Made by a program: the position numbers and the translations under genes. The notes beneath the pieces are model-generated. The model made no database searches. It was not told the DNA's origin and was given only the letters and a program-made list of their open reading frames with translations. Below, in pieces: positions 29,897 through 39,320 of a stretch of DNA of 64,000 nt. The DNA comes from Bremerella sp. JC817 (GTDB lineage Bacteria; Planctomycetota; Planctomycetia; Pirellulales; Pirellulaceae). Each line of letters starts with the position of its first letter. Position 1 is the stretch's first letter. Where the stretch lies: the NCBI RefSeq assembly GCF_040718835.1, contig NZ_JBFEFG010000264.1, positions 201,297 to 265,296 on the forward strand, written 5' to 3'.

Positions 29897-31081
29897 ATGA
29901 AATGTTCCGCGCGGTTTCTTCTCTCGGTTGTCGGCGTACTTGGCTTGGCAACCACTTCGTATGCCCAGCAGGGGCCCTCTTTTGATCGTCTCGATCGCAA
30001 CAGTGACGGCAAGATTGTCAAAGACGAATTGCCTGAGCGTGCCCAACGTCTGTTCGATCGGATCGATGCCGATTCGGACGGTACCGTCACCAGGCAAGAG
30101 TTCCAGGCATTCGAGCGGATTCGAACGCAAATGCAAAGGCAGCCCGGAATGAACCGAGGTCAGAACCAGGACGCCATGGTCGGCGTGAAAATCACCCGAG
30201 ACATCTCGTACCTCGAGTCGAGTGGCGAACCACAGAAGCTCGACATCGCTGTGCCTGAGAAGCCAGCGAGCGACAAGCCATTGCCCGTGCTCGTGCTGAT
30301 TCATGGCGGCGGCTGGCAAAGTGGTAGCCGTGGTCCTTACCTCAGCAAAGCGTTGCCCTTGGTTCGTGATGGCGAGTTCGCCGCGGTATCCATCGGCTAT
30401 CGGTTGACCGGCCGCGCAAGCTGGCCAGCCCAGATCCACGACTGCCAAGCAGGTCTGCGTTGGGTGAAAGCCAATGCCGAGAAGTACAACTTGGATCCTG
30501 AGAAGATCGTCGTCTGGGGAAGCTCGGCCGGTGGTCATCTCGTCGCGATGCTTGGCGTGTCGGCCGATGCGAAAGAGCTCGACGGCAAGCTTGGCCCGCA
30601 CACCGATCAAACGCTGGAAGTCGCTGGCGTGGTCGATTTCTTTGGACCTGCCAACATGGCAACCATGGGCGAGCCCGAAGGTTTTCAGCGACACAACGAT
30701 CCGGAATCGCCTGAGAGCAAACTGCTGGGCGGCGCCGTGCTCGAGAACCTTGAGGTTGCCAAAGCGGCTTCGCCTCAGACATATGTCTCGAAGGGAGATG
30801 CTCCTTTCCTGATTCTGCATGGCACCAAAGATGGAACCGTGCCGTTTCAGCAGTCGGTCGATTTCCATGCCGCGTTGACCGAGGCAGGCGTCGAGTCGAC
30901 GTTCGTTCCGGTTAACGGAGCAGGGCACGGCTTCGGTGGTCCGGAAGTCGATCAACGCGTGCGAGACTTCCTCGACAAGATCCTGTTGGGCAAGGAAATC
31001 GAAATCAGTAGCGAAGCCATCGACTCGGCGCAGCGACCGCAACTTCGACAGCGAATGCAGCAGCGACAACGTCCGGAATAA
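29897..31081 (+). CDS. Exported EF-hand/alpha-beta hydrolase fusion esterase
   Basis: A 394-residue secreted protein with a signal peptide ending SYAQQ. Two EF-hand calcium loops follow at residues about 33-75: DRNSDGKIVKDE and DADSDGTVTRQE. The rest is an esterase of the BD-FAE/alpha-beta hydrolase class: oxyanion HGGGWQSGS, nucleophile in WGSSAGGH, acid in HGTKDGTVPF and His in GAGHGFGG. It may release acetyl or feruloyl groups from polysaccharides, with the EF-hands binding calcium. It has its own terminator and is a separate unit from nqr. Confidence 0.88.
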   Translation: MKCSARFLLSVVGVLGLATTSYAQQGPSFDRLDRNSDGKIVKDELPERAQRLFDRIDADSDGTVTRQEFQAFERIRTQMQRQPGMNRGQNQDAMVGVKITRDISYLESSGEPQKLDIAVPEKPASDKPLPVLVLIHGGGWQSGSRGPYLSKALPLVRDGEFAAVSIGYRLTGRASWPAQIHDCQAGLRWVKANAEKYNLDPEKIVVWGSSAGGHLVAMLGVSADAKELDGKLGPHTDQTLEVAGVVDFFGPANMATMGEPEGFQRHNDPESPESKLLGGAVLENLEVAKAASPQTYVSKGDAPFLILHGTKDGTVPFQQSVDFHAALTEAGVESTFVPVNGAGHGFGGPEVDQRVRDFLDKILLGKEIEISSEAIDSAQRPQLRQRMQQRQRPE

Positions 31082-31112
31082 CGTGCGTTTGCCAATTTGA
31101 CCGACTATAATG

Positions 31113-31149
31113 GGCCGATGAACTCTTGAACGATTCGTCGGCCTTTTTT
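31113..31149 (+). terminator. Rho-independent terminator after the EF-hand esterase
   Basis: Stem GGCCGATGA (31113-31121) with TCGTCGGCC (31135-31143), nine pairs including one G-T, then six T. It lies upstream of the sulfatase ATG at 31162, which argues against the in-frame TTG at 31126 inside the loop being a start. Confidence 0.85.
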
Positions 31150-31161
31150 GTTGGATTCGTC

Positions 31162-32622
31162 ATGATTCGTCTTGCCGCTTTCGCGATCGCCTTGCTCTGG
31201 GGAACTGCCGCTACAGGCGTCGCTGCCGAGCGCCCCAACATCGTGCTGATCTATGCGGACGATCTCGGCTGGAGGGATGTCGGCTACCAAGGGACCGACT
31301 TCTACGAGACTCCGGTCCTTGATGCGTTCGCCAAGCAAGGCATGACCTTTTCGGCTGGATACGCATGTGCTGGCAACTGCGCACCGAGCCGGGCCTGTCT
31401 GCTCTCTGGGCAATATACGCCGCGTCATCACCTGTATGCCGTGGGAAGTACCGACCGCGGTGCGAAGAACGAAATGCGTCTGGTTCCGGTTCCCAACAGC
31501 AAAGGATTGAGTCCGCAGAATTTCACGCTTGCGGAAGCGTTGAAAGAGGCTGGCTATGTGACCGGGCACTTCGGTAAGTGGCACCTCTCCGGCAAGGATG
31601 GTGCCGACCCAAGCGAACAAGGCTTTGACGAAACATTCGATTCGTTTGGCGACGGCCCATTGGTCGAAGGGACCGAGACTAACAAGAAGGGACCGCCTGC
31701 CGATCCCAAGGGTGTGTTCACACTCACCGACATGGCCTGTCAGTTCATCGAAAAGAATCAGGATCGCCCCTTCTTCTGCTACCTGCCGCATCATGCGATT
31801 CACGGACCATTGCAAGGCCAGAAGACGACCGTTGCCAAGTTTGAAGCGAAGCCCAAAGGAGACCAGCACAAGTCGGTCATGTACGCGGCGTGCACGTATG
31901 ATCTCGACGAAAGTGTCGGCCGCCTTTTGAAAAAGCTCGATGACCTGGGGCTGGCCGAAAAGACGCTTGTCATCTTCACGAGCGATAACGGCGCGACGCC
32001 ACAGTCGCTGCAAGAACCGCTGCGGGGCAACAAGGGTGGCTACTACGAAGGAGGCATCCGGGAACCGTTTCTGGTGCGTTGGCCAGGGAAGATTAAGCCT
32101 GGTAGCCAAAGCGACGTGCCGGTGATTCAAGTTGATCTCTATCCGACGATCCTCGATGCAGCGGGCATTGAAGTCCCCGAAGGGAAAGTTCTCGATGGCG
32201 AAAGCTTGCTGCCGCTGCTGACTGGGACCGGCGAACTGAAGCGCGAGGCGATCTTCTGGCACTTCCCTGGCTACTTGAATCAGCCGGTGACACGCGGCAG
32301 GGAACTCGATGTTCGTACCGGGTTTCGTTCGCGACCGGTGACTGTGATCAACAAGGATCACTGGAAGCTGCATCTGTTTCACGAAGAGTGGGTTTTGGAT
32401 GGGGGTCAGGCCAAGCTGCCGGAGAACGGGGCGGTCGAACTGTACGATCTGCAGAACGACATTGGTGAACGAAACGATCTGTCGGCATCGAACCCAGAAA
32501 AGCGAGACGAACTGATCGCCGATGTGCTGCGTTGGCATCAGCATGTGGGGGCGATTGTGCCGAGCGAACCGAATCCCGCTTATAGCCCCGGCAAGAAGGG
32601 GAACTCCAAGCGAAACAAGTAA
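31162..32622 (+). CDS. Exported sulfatase
   Basis: A roughly 486-residue secreted sulfatase with signal peptide MIRLAAFAIALLWG...GVAA. Metal ligands are seen in RPNIVLIYADDLGW. The formylglycine motif is canonical: CAPSR in GNCAPSRACLLSGQYTPR, so it should be matured by a formylglycine-generating enzyme. GHFGKWHL supplies the active-site Lys/His and FTSDNGATPQ the distal Asp-Asn pair. Planctomycetes use many such enzymes on sulfated algal polysaccharides, but the substrate is not predictable here. The start is set at 31162 because the terminator of the preceding gene covers the upstream TTG. Confidence 0.92.
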   Translation: MIRLAAFAIALLWGTAATGVAAERPNIVLIYADDLGWRDVGYQGTDFYETPVLDAFAKQGMTFSAGYACAGNCAPSRACLLSGQYTPRHHLYAVGSTDRGAKNEMRLVPVPNSKGLSPQNFTLAEALKEAGYVTGHFGKWHLSGKDGADPSEQGFDETFDSFGDGPLVEGTETNKKGPPADPKGVFTLTDMACQFIEKNQDRPFFCYLPHHAIHGPLQGQKTTVAKFEAKPKGDQHKSVMYAACTYDLDESVGRLLKKLDDLGLAEKTLVIFTSDNGATPQSLQEPLRGNKGGYYEGGIREPFLVRWPGKIKPGSQSDVPVIQVDLYPTILDAAGIEVPEGKVLDGESLLPLLTGTGELKREAIFWHFPGYLNQPVTRGRELDVRTGFRSRPVTVINKDHWKLHLFHEEWVLDGGQAKLPENGAVELYDLQNDIGERNDLSASNPEKRDELIADVLRWHQHVGAIVPSEPNPAYSPGKKGNSKRNK

Positions 32623-32985
32623 TGCCAGCCTTTTGCTGGGCGTTGGCTTGGTTAGTGGTCGATTCTGTCACCCAAGTGGACCATTCCACCCGTTAGGGCA
32701 GCCGCGCATTGTCCGCAAGTTATGACTCTCAAAGGGTTTTCCTATTGGACTTGCTCCCGCCGGTTCGTGTAAAATGAAAGGACCTGAAAGATTTCAGGAA
32801 AAAAGCTGGGTCCAGCCCGTCGATGTACGGTAGTAGGCCAGCCATCTCCCAGCTTTCCCGCCTCCATCACTCCCACCTGCTAGCTTTCGATCGCCTGAGA
32901 CGCGTGCCCTGTCGCGACGTGATCTTGCGAGATTGTTGTCGCCCCACGCGATCTTCAGCCGGCCTGAAGCAACTTTCGACGAACT
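32623..32985. other. Intergenic region before the DUF1592-type gene
   Basis: A 363-base gap with no reliable coding frame. It should hold the promoter for the DUF1592/DUF1552 pair. No strong hairpin, repeat or RNA gene was seen. Confidence 0.5.
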
Positions 32986-35349
32986 ATGAACACCACTTTC
33001 CCACAATTTCGCTCGACACTACTGCTCGCGCTTGGGGTAGTTCTTGGGTGCACTCCGCTCGCCTGGGCTGAGGAAGACGCCATGCGAGATAAGGGAAAGA
33101 AGATCTACACTTCGATGTGTGCCGACTGCCATGGCGATCAGGGCCAAGGCGTCGCCGGAGCGTACGAAGCGACACTCGCAGGGGATGCCAGTATTGGCGA
33201 GCTCGCTGATCAGATTTCCAAGACCATGCCGGAAGGGGACGCCGAGGCATGCCAGGGACCTGATGCCGAAGCGGTCGCTGCTTACATGCATTACAGCTTT
33301 TACAGCGAAGCGGCCCGAATCCGAAACCGTCCGCCACAAATCAGCTTGGCTCGTCTGACCGGCAACCAGCTTCGTCAGAGCCTGGCCGATCTGTATGGTC
33401 ACTTCTACGGCAACATGGCCTACACCGACGAACGTGGCGTGAAGGGGATCTATTTCACCGGGGCGCGCTGGAAAGAAGAGAATAAGAAGATCGAACGGAT
33501 CGATTCGACCATCGACTTCGATTTCGGCCGTGAAGGTCCTGGCGAAGGAATCGACAAAGAAGACTTCCTGATCCATTGGAACGGCAGCATCATCGCGGAA
33601 GAAACAGGCGACTACGAAATCATTCTTCGCAGCACTGTCTCGTTCACCATGCACTTCGGTAAGCTGGGACGCGAGTTCATCGACAACCACGTGCAGTCAG
33701 GTGACAAAACCGAGTTCCGCGAAGTGGTTCGTCTGACCGCCGGGCGAGCCTACCCCTTCAAAATCGACTACGTCCAGCGAAAGCGAAAGACCGAGCAACC
33801 GCCTGCCAGCATCTCGATGTCGTGGATCCCTCCGCATGGCACCGAACAGTTGATCCCCAAACGGAATTTGATTCCATGGACCGTCGAACCATCGTTCTCG
33901 CTGCAAACCAAGCTGCCGCCGGACGACCGTAGCTACGGCTTTGAACGAGGGATCGCGGTCGATCGCCAATGGGACGATTCGACCACATCGGCCGCTTTGG
34001 AATTCGGCCTGGTAGCCGTCGACGAACTATGGCCTGATTTCCAGCGACGCAACAAGAAGGTCCCTGAGGATAATCGCCAGCGGCTGAAGGCCTTCCTGAC
34101 GGAACTGGTCGAAACGGCGTTTCGCACCAAGCTCAGCGATGATCTGAAGCAGCTTTACATCGAACAGCAAGTGGCCCAGTGCCCCGACGATAGCGAAGCA
34201 ATCCGCCGCGTCGTGTTGATGGCACTCAAGTCACCGCGGTTCCTCTATCCGCAAACCGATGCGACCGATTCGCCGTCGCAGAAGGTTGCCAATCGCTTGG
34301 CGCTGACCTTCTACGATTCATTGCCATCCGACAAATGGTTGATCGAGAAGGTTGAGCGAAACCAGCTTCAGAACGAACAGCAGATTCGCGAAGCGGCCTG
34401 GCGGATGGTGAACGACTTCCGTACCCGCGGTAAGACTCGCGAGATGCTGCACGAGTGGCTCAACATGGGGCACTTCAACGAGATCACCAAAGATGAGAAG
34501 CAGTTCCCTGAGTTTGATAAGGAACTGGTCGCCGACATGCGCATGTCGTTGAACTATTTCCTCGACGATGTCGTCTGGAGCGAAAAGAGCGACTATCGCC
34601 AACTGCTGACCGCTGACTGGGGCTATGCCAGCGACAAGATGGCGGCGTTCTACGGCGATGCCTGGAAACCGGAAGGCTCACAGAACAAGGACGAAGCCAA
34701 GTTGCCTCGCGGCCCCGGTGCCGAGCGACTCCGTAAGACCAGCGATCCCAGTAAACTGCGGATGGGTGTGCTGACGCATCCTTACTTGATGAGTGGCCTG
34801 GCATACACCGATGCGACGTCTCCTATCCATCGTGGCGTATTTTTGATTCGCTACGTCTTGGGGCGAACCCTTCGCCCGCCGAACGCTGCGTTCTCGCCGC
34901 TTAGTCCGGACTTGCATCCCGATCTGACCACGCGGGAACGGGTCGCGCTGCAGACCAGTCCTGAAAGCTGCCAGGTATGCCATTCGCGTATCAACGGTCT
35001 CGGTTTTACGCTGGAACGCTTCGACGCGGTTGGTCGTTTCCGCGAAACAGAACAGAACAAGCAGATCGATCCGCAGGGCGGCTACACCGGCCGTGACGGC
35101 GAAGATTTGACCTTCCAGAACGAAAAGGACCTGGTCCAGTTTCTGGTCGATAGTGACGATGCCCACCGAGCGTTTGTCAGCCGTGCCTTCCAGCATTTCG
35201 TGAAGCAGCCAGTGGCCGCTTACGGACCGCAGAAGCTCGACGAACTGACGCAACGCTTCAAAGATAGCGGCTTCAATGTCCGCGCCCTCTTGGTCGAGAT
35301 CGCAGTGGTCGCGGCCATGGAACCCCACGACGCCAACATTGCAGGATGA
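32986..35349 (+). CDS. Exported cytochrome c/PA14/DUF1592-DUF1588-DUF1585 protein
   Basis: A 787-residue planctomycete-type protein with a signal peptide (ends LAWAEE). A c-type haem motif CADCH is at residues 45-49. A PA14-like carbohydrate-binding domain is at about 150-300 ([21 protein letters not shown]). The DUF1592/DUF1588/DUF1585 modules follow; within them CQVCH at about residue 662 forms a second CxxCH haem site, in [20 protein letters not shown]. Two haem sites suggest periplasmic redox activity, perhaps on sugars. It starts just before the DUF1552 gene (4-base gap), a pairing typical of these bacteria. Biochemical function is not established. Confidence 0.87.
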   Translation: MNTTFPQFRSTLLLALGVVLGCTPLAWAEEDAMRDKGKKIYTSMCADCHGDQGQGVAGAYEATLAGDASIGELADQISKTMPEGDAEACQGPDAEAVAAYMHYSFYSEAARIRNRPPQISLARLTGNQLRQSLADLYGHFYGNMAYTDERGVKGIYFTGARWKEENKKIERIDSTIDFDFGREGPGEGIDKEDFLIHWNGSIIAEETGDYEIILRSTVSFTMHFGKLGREFIDNHVQSGDKTEFREVVRLTAGRAYPFKIDYVQRKRKTEQPPASISMSWIPPHGTEQLIPKRNLIPWTVEPSFSLQTKLPPDDRSYGFERGIAVDRQWDDSTTSAALEFGLVAVDELWPDFQRRNKKVPEDNRQRLKAFLTELVETAFRTKLSDDLKQLYIEQQVAQCPDDSEAIRRVVLMALKSPRFLYPQTDATDSPSQKVANRLALTFYDSLPSDKWLIEKVERNQLQNEQQIREAAWRMVNDFRTRGKTREMLHEWLNMGHFNEITKDEKQFPEFDKELVADMRMSLNYFLDDVVWSEKSDYRQLLTADWGYASDKMAAFYGDAWKPEGSQNKDEAKLPRGPGAERLRKTSDPSKLRMGVLTHPYLMSGLAYTDATSPIHRGVFLIRYVLGRTLRPPNAAFSPLSPDLHPDLTTRERVALQTSPESCQVCHSRINGLGFTLERFDAVGRFRETEQNKQIDPQGGYTGRDGEDLTFQNEKDLVQFLVDSDDAHRAFVSRAFQHFVKQPVAAYGPQKLDELTQRFKDSGFNVRALLVEIAVVAAMEPHDANIAG

Positions 35350-35353
35350 ACTT

Positions 35354-36712
35354 ATGGCGAACCAACTTTCACGACGCGATTTTCTGCAGAAGACCGGCAT
35401 TAGCCTGGCCGCTGCGAACTTGCTGGCAGGTCTGCCAAGCCTTGGCTGGACCGCCCAAGCCGCGCCTAAAAAGCGACTGGTGTTCATCTTCAGTCCCAAC
35501 GGTGTGATCCCAGATCACTTCTGGCCCAAGACGCTTGGTTCGGAGTACGACCTCCAACGGATCTTGAAGCCGCTCGAACCGTTCAAGAGCCAGACCATGA
35601 CCATCAAAGGGGTCGGCAACCTGATCCGCGGCGATGGCGACGGGCACATGCGTGGCATGGGCTGTTTGCTCACTGGGATCGAGCTTTTCCCTGGCGACGT
35701 TCAAGGGGGAAGCGATACTCCGGCCGGCTGGGCGATGGGTATCTCGGTCGATCAGTTTCTGAAGAATCAGCTTCAAGCCAATGCCGATACGCAGACGCGT
35801 TTCGGTTCGCTCGAATTCGGCGTGATGGTACCTGACCGGGCCGATACCTGGACCCGCTGGTCGTACGCGGGCCCGAATCAGCCGATTGCACCGATCGACG
35901 ATCCTTACCAGATGTTCGACAAGATGTACGGCCAGGCCAAGAACCGGGCCATGCTGGCAAGCGTGCTCGATGACCTCTCGGACGACTTCAAGAAGGTCGA
36001 GAAGCTGATCAGCGTTGAAGATCGCCAACTTCTCGACACGCACGTGCAGATGGTCCGCAAGGTGGAGCTCGAGCTTCAAGCCGAACTGGTCCAGCAGCGG
36101 AAGTCGGAAGCCAATGCCGAGGACGAGCGAGCCGAGCTCGATCACGCGATCCCGGTGCTGCCACCAAACGTTCGGGAAGACAACGACAACATCCCGCAGA
36201 TCACCAAGATGCAGATCGAGCTGATGGTCAACGGTTTCGTGCACGACATGAACCGCATCGCTTCGCTGCAAATCACCAACAGCGTCGGCCAGCCGAAGAT
36301 GAAGTGGCTGGGGATCGAAGAAGGACATCACGGGCTGTCGCACGAACCGGACAGCAACGAAGATGCCTACGAGAAGTTGATTAAGATCAACACCTGGTAC
36401 TGCGAACAAGTTGCTCACCTTGCCCAGCGACTGGCCGAAACGCCAGAGCCAGGCGGCAACGGCAGCATGCTCGACAACACGACGATTGTCTGGACCAACG
36501 AACTGGGCAAGGGGAACTCGCACACGCACGAGAACATCCCGTTCGTCCTGGTCGGCGGCGGCCTCGGCTTCAAAATGGGCCAGGCCATCGACTTCAAGAA
36601 GGTCCCACACAACCGCTTGCTGATGAACATCTGCGAAGCAATGGGCTACCCGCAAAAGACCTTTGGCAACCCCGACTACTGCAAAGAGGGCGGCCTGACC
36701 GGTTTGACCTAG
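35354..36712 (+). CDS. Tat-exported DUF1552 protein
   Basis: A roughly 452-residue protein with a twin-arginine signal ([21 protein letters not shown]). The body has typical DUF1552 features: [34 protein letters not shown] and [23 protein letters not shown]. The fold is related to alkaline-phosphatase/DUF1501 hydrolases. The ATG at 35354 lies just past the stop of the DUF1592-type gene, so the two are co-expressed and probably act together in the periplasm. Substrate unknown. Confidence 0.88.
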   Translation: MANQLSRRDFLQKTGISLAAANLLAGLPSLGWTAQAAPKKRLVFIFSPNGVIPDHFWPKTLGSEYDLQRILKPLEPFKSQTMTIKGVGNLIRGDGDGHMRGMGCLLTGIELFPGDVQGGSDTPAGWAMGISVDQFLKNQLQANADTQTRFGSLEFGVMVPDRADTWTRWSYAGPNQPIAPIDDPYQMFDKMYGQAKNRAMLASVLDDLSDDFKKVEKLISVEDRQLLDTHVQMVRKVELELQAELVQQRKSEANAEDERAELDHAIPVLPPNVREDNDNIPQITKMQIELMVNGFVHDMNRIASLQITNSVGQPKMKWLGIEEGHHGLSHEPDSNEDAYEKLIKINTWYCEQVAHLAQRLAETPEPGGNGSMLDNTTIVWTNELGKGNSHTHENIPFVLVGGGLGFKMGQAIDFKKVPHNRLLMNICEAMGYPQKTFGNPDYCKEGGLTGLT

Positions 36713-36744
36713 TCACCGGTTGCTGGACTAAGAACAAAGAAAAA

Positions 36745-36772
36745 GGCCGCAGCGTTTGCTGCGGCCTTTTTT
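36745..36772 (+). terminator. Rho-independent terminator after the DUF1552 gene
   Basis: Stem GGCCGCAGC/GCTGCGGCC at 36745-36766 with a short GTTT loop, followed by a six-T run and preceded by an A run. It may also serve the convergent lipoprotein gene at 36816-37082. Confidence 0.92.
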
Positions 36773-36815
36773 GTGTTGGTGCAATGAAGGTCTTTGGCTA
36801 GATCGAGCTATCGGT

Positions 36816-37082
36816 CTAGCGTTGGGTTTCTTCCTGTTCAGCCTTCCGGACGACCTCTTTATAGAACTTCAGCCAGGTTCGTTGCGAGTGAAATCGCTTT
36901 ACGTCGGCTCTCAATTGTTCCAGAGTTGCTCCGTCAAATTTTACCGACGTCGGTAACTGTTCCCAGGATTCGACGGTCAATGACTCAGGTACTTCTTGTT
37001 TGGCGGTCTCTTTCGCGACTGGGCTGCACGCCAAAATCGAGAGAAGCACCATACATAGCATCCAGTAAGAAAATGCTCGCAT
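36816..37082 (-). CDS. Small putative lipoprotein
   Basis: An 88-residue protein. The N-terminus MRAFSYWMLCMVLLSILACS is a lipoprotein signal with lipobox LAC. The mature part is short, charged and helical (LEQLRADVKRFHSQRTW...EQEETQR). No domain is recognised. It lies just upstream of a DUF1559 gene's end on the same strand; planctomycetes often encode such a small lipoprotein next to DUF1559 genes. Function unknown. Confidence 0.65.
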   Translation of the reverse strand: MRAFSYWMLCMVLLSILACSPVAKETAKQEVPESLTVESWEQLPTSVKFDGATLEQLRADVKRFHSQRTWLKFYKEVVRKAEQEETQR

Positions 37083-37184
37083 TCTAATTCATCTCGTATT
37101 GAAATTAGTCGGTATCAACATCCTTTGGCGGTGGAAAAGAAACACCCACACGTCGCCAAAGGAGTCTGTCGAAAGCATATAGGT

Positions 37185-38108
37185 TTAGTCGAGGGTAGCG
37201 ACTTCGCCGCCTGCGCGAGTGATGATGGAACGATATGTAGTATTGTCGATCGTTTCTCCGACGAACCGGGCCGAGCCATCAACTTTCAGGAATTGCGCTC
37301 CACCAGGGTGCTGGCTGCGGAAAGCACAGTACGCAGTCGATGTGTGATCATGCTTGTTGAGCGGCCACTGACCGGAGCCCCAGCAATAGTATCCAAACGA
37401 CCAAATCGCACCGTAGGAAGTCGAAGGAACGCCCATTGGAGTGAAGTCCGTTTCGCCGACCATGAACGTGTTGGACGTTCCGTCGGTGATGTCGCGGAAG
37501 CTAGTTGGCTTGCGATGGAGGGGGCCAGGTGGGTTATCGGTATCGACAAACGTCTTGATAGGGATGATTGCACCGTCAGCCATCGTTGACGAGCCGTACA
37601 GGAAGTCGCCGAAAGGATCGGTGGTGTCACTGTCAGTCGAGAACAAGTAACTCGAAGGAGCTCGATTCTCGGAGCCCAGCGGCCCGGTGGGCATGGTCAT
37701 CGTTGGGCAGTAATAGGTTGGAATGATTTCCTGCTGCAACAACGCATTAGTCCAGCCGTCACCGTCCGTATCCGTCGTGCTGTTGCGTGCTTCGGCTGGA
37801 TCCCATCGGCTGGCGATTGCATCCTGTTCGATGAAAGGCATCAACGGAATCCATCCTGGTTGCTGCGCCGCAGTGTCGTCGCCTTCCAGGCGATCTCGGA
37901 ATGCGTAAGGGAAGAACCCGAACGTATCGTGGAAGTTATGCATCGCCACGCCAATCTGTTTCAGATTGTTCGAGCAGCTCATGCGACGGGCTGCTTCGCG
38001 GGCTTGTTGGACCGCGGGGAGAAGCAGGGCGATCAAGATGCCGATGATGGCGATCACCACCAACAGTTCGACCAGGGTAAATGCAGAACGCGATGTACGA
38101 ACGGACAT
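37185..38108 (-). CDS. DUF1559 pilin-like protein (H-X9-DG family), copy 1
   Basis: A 307-residue protein with a type IV pilin-like leader: [20 protein letters not shown], then [20 protein letters not shown] and [16 protein letters not shown]. The C-terminal DUF1559 region has [13 protein letters not shown] and the terminal [17 protein letters not shown]...[10 protein letters not shown]. The leader should be cut by a prepilin peptidase, such as the one at 45916-47184. It probably forms an extracellular pseudopilin-like assembly. An AAAGG ribosome site precedes the ATG. Confidence 0.92.
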   Translation of the reverse strand: MSVRTSRSAFTLVELLVVIAIIGILIALLLPAVQQAREAARRMSCSNNLKQIGVAMHNFHDTFGFFPYAFRDRLEGDDTAAQQPGWIPLMPFIEQDAIASRWDPAEARNSTTDTDGDGWTNALLQQEIIPTYYCPTMTMPTGPLGSENRAPSSYLFSTDSDTTDPFGDFLYGSSTMADGAIIPIKTFVDTDNPPGPLHRKPTSFRDITDGTSNTFMVGETDFTPMGVPSTSYGAIWSFGYYCWGSGQWPLNKHDHTSTAYCAFRSQHPGGAQFLKVDGSARFVGETIDNTTYRSIITRAGGEVATLD

Positions 38109-38689
38109 CGTATAAAACCTTTTGTAAGTGCCAACCTGGGAAGGGGTTATGGCTCAGAGGGGCATCCTCCGAGATCCGGGTGGCTGGCATCGCAAAAGGC
38201 GATCGCTGGCTGAAGAGAGTCCAGTTTGCTGCTAGGCAAAGTGAAACTGAGTCTCAATTGCATTCCGTTTTAAGGGAGTGACTAGGTGTCGTCAAGAGTC
38301 GCCGATGGAAAAGATCCAACTTGAAAGCAACCCGAGGCGATTCCGCGGTATGGGGCCTTTTAGACGCTATTGGGGGGCAGGTGGATTGCAGATGACGTGG
38401 CCGCGATGGCCGCTTCGGACCGATTCGCCTCCTGTCGAAATGACACCCTTTGCCATTTTGGCAGCGTGCTGGCATCGACTCTTCTGGCAGTCATGGGAAG
38501 AGTTGGTTTTCTGAAAACCGTTGAAAAACAACAGGTTCGGACAACTTCGATTTTGAATTGTGCGAATTGGCGCGCCTCTTGCAATTTAGACTTTCGCCTC
38601 TGGGACGAGGCACTTAAACCGACTGAAAATCGGGTTTGCAAATTCGAGTAACTTTACGCGGTTTTGTTTCAACTTCTGTAGGACTTATT
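38109..38689. other. Divergent gap with hairpins upstream of hsp20
   Basis: A 581-base gap between a DUF1559 gene (minus) and hsp20 (plus). No gene is supported. Two small hairpins lie near the hsp20 start: GCCTC/GAGGC at 38596-38611 and AAACCGA/TCGGGTTT at 38616-38637, the latter about 50 bases before the ATG. They could be part of a heat-responsive leader, but no known thermometer or CIRCE element is recognisable. Confidence 0.4.
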
Positions 38690-39154
38690 ATGGAAAGGTT
38701 GATCAAAATGGTCCGTACTCCTGCACAATCTGAAGCGAAGAGCCACCCGCTGACCAACTGGCATAGCGAGATGGACAACCTGTTTGAATCGTTCTTTCGC
38801 CCGGTCCGCCAAAGTGCGTCTGGCGCATGGCTGCCGGCCATGAACATCTCGGAATCGGAAGGTGCCTATCAGATCGATCTGGAACTGCCAGGTCTGGGGG
38901 CCGAAGACGTCAATGTCGAACTCCACGACGGCAAGTTGACGATCTCCGGCGAACGCAAGACCGAAGAGCAATCGGACGATCGTCGTTGGCATCGTGTCGA
39001 ACATGTTTACGGCAAGTTCCAACGCGAACTGAAACTGGGAGTTCCGGTTGACGAGGACAACGTCACCGCCAACTTTAAGAATGGTGTCCTCTCGGTCTCG
39101 ATTCCGAAATCGGAACAGGCCAAGCCTCGCAAGATTGAGGTGAAGAACAGCTAA
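38690..39154 (+). CDS. Hsp20 small heat-shock protein
   Basis: A roughly 154-residue alpha-crystallin-type chaperone that holds unfolded proteins. The ATG at 38690 has an AGGA ribosome site; another in-frame ATG is 18 bases on. N-terminal helix: WHSEMDNLFESFFRPVR. The crystallin domain runs from about residue 50: PAMNISESEGAYQIDLELPG, LTISGERKTEEQ, and the closing VTANFKNGVLSVSIPKSEQA with the GVL motif. The tail KPRKIEVKNS is typical. Confidence 0.93.
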   Translation: MERLIKMVRTPAQSEAKSHPLTNWHSEMDNLFESFFRPVRQSASGAWLPAMNISESEGAYQIDLELPGLGAEDVNVELHDGKLTISGERKTEEQSDDRRWHRVEHVYGKFQRELKLGVPVDEDNVTANFKNGVLSVSIPKSEQAKPRKIEVKNS

Positions 39155-39320
39155 GACAACATCCCTCGTGCATTTCCTTGGATGAGCATGACGCCGGCCG
39201 CGACCCCCAAAGCGGCCGGCGTTCTTGTTTCTTGCTCCGGTCGTAGGTCGCTTGAGTCTGGCCGCTGGTGGCGCCATACTACCCAGCAGCATCCTTTCCC
39301 TTCATGCCTCGCCCAGGTGA

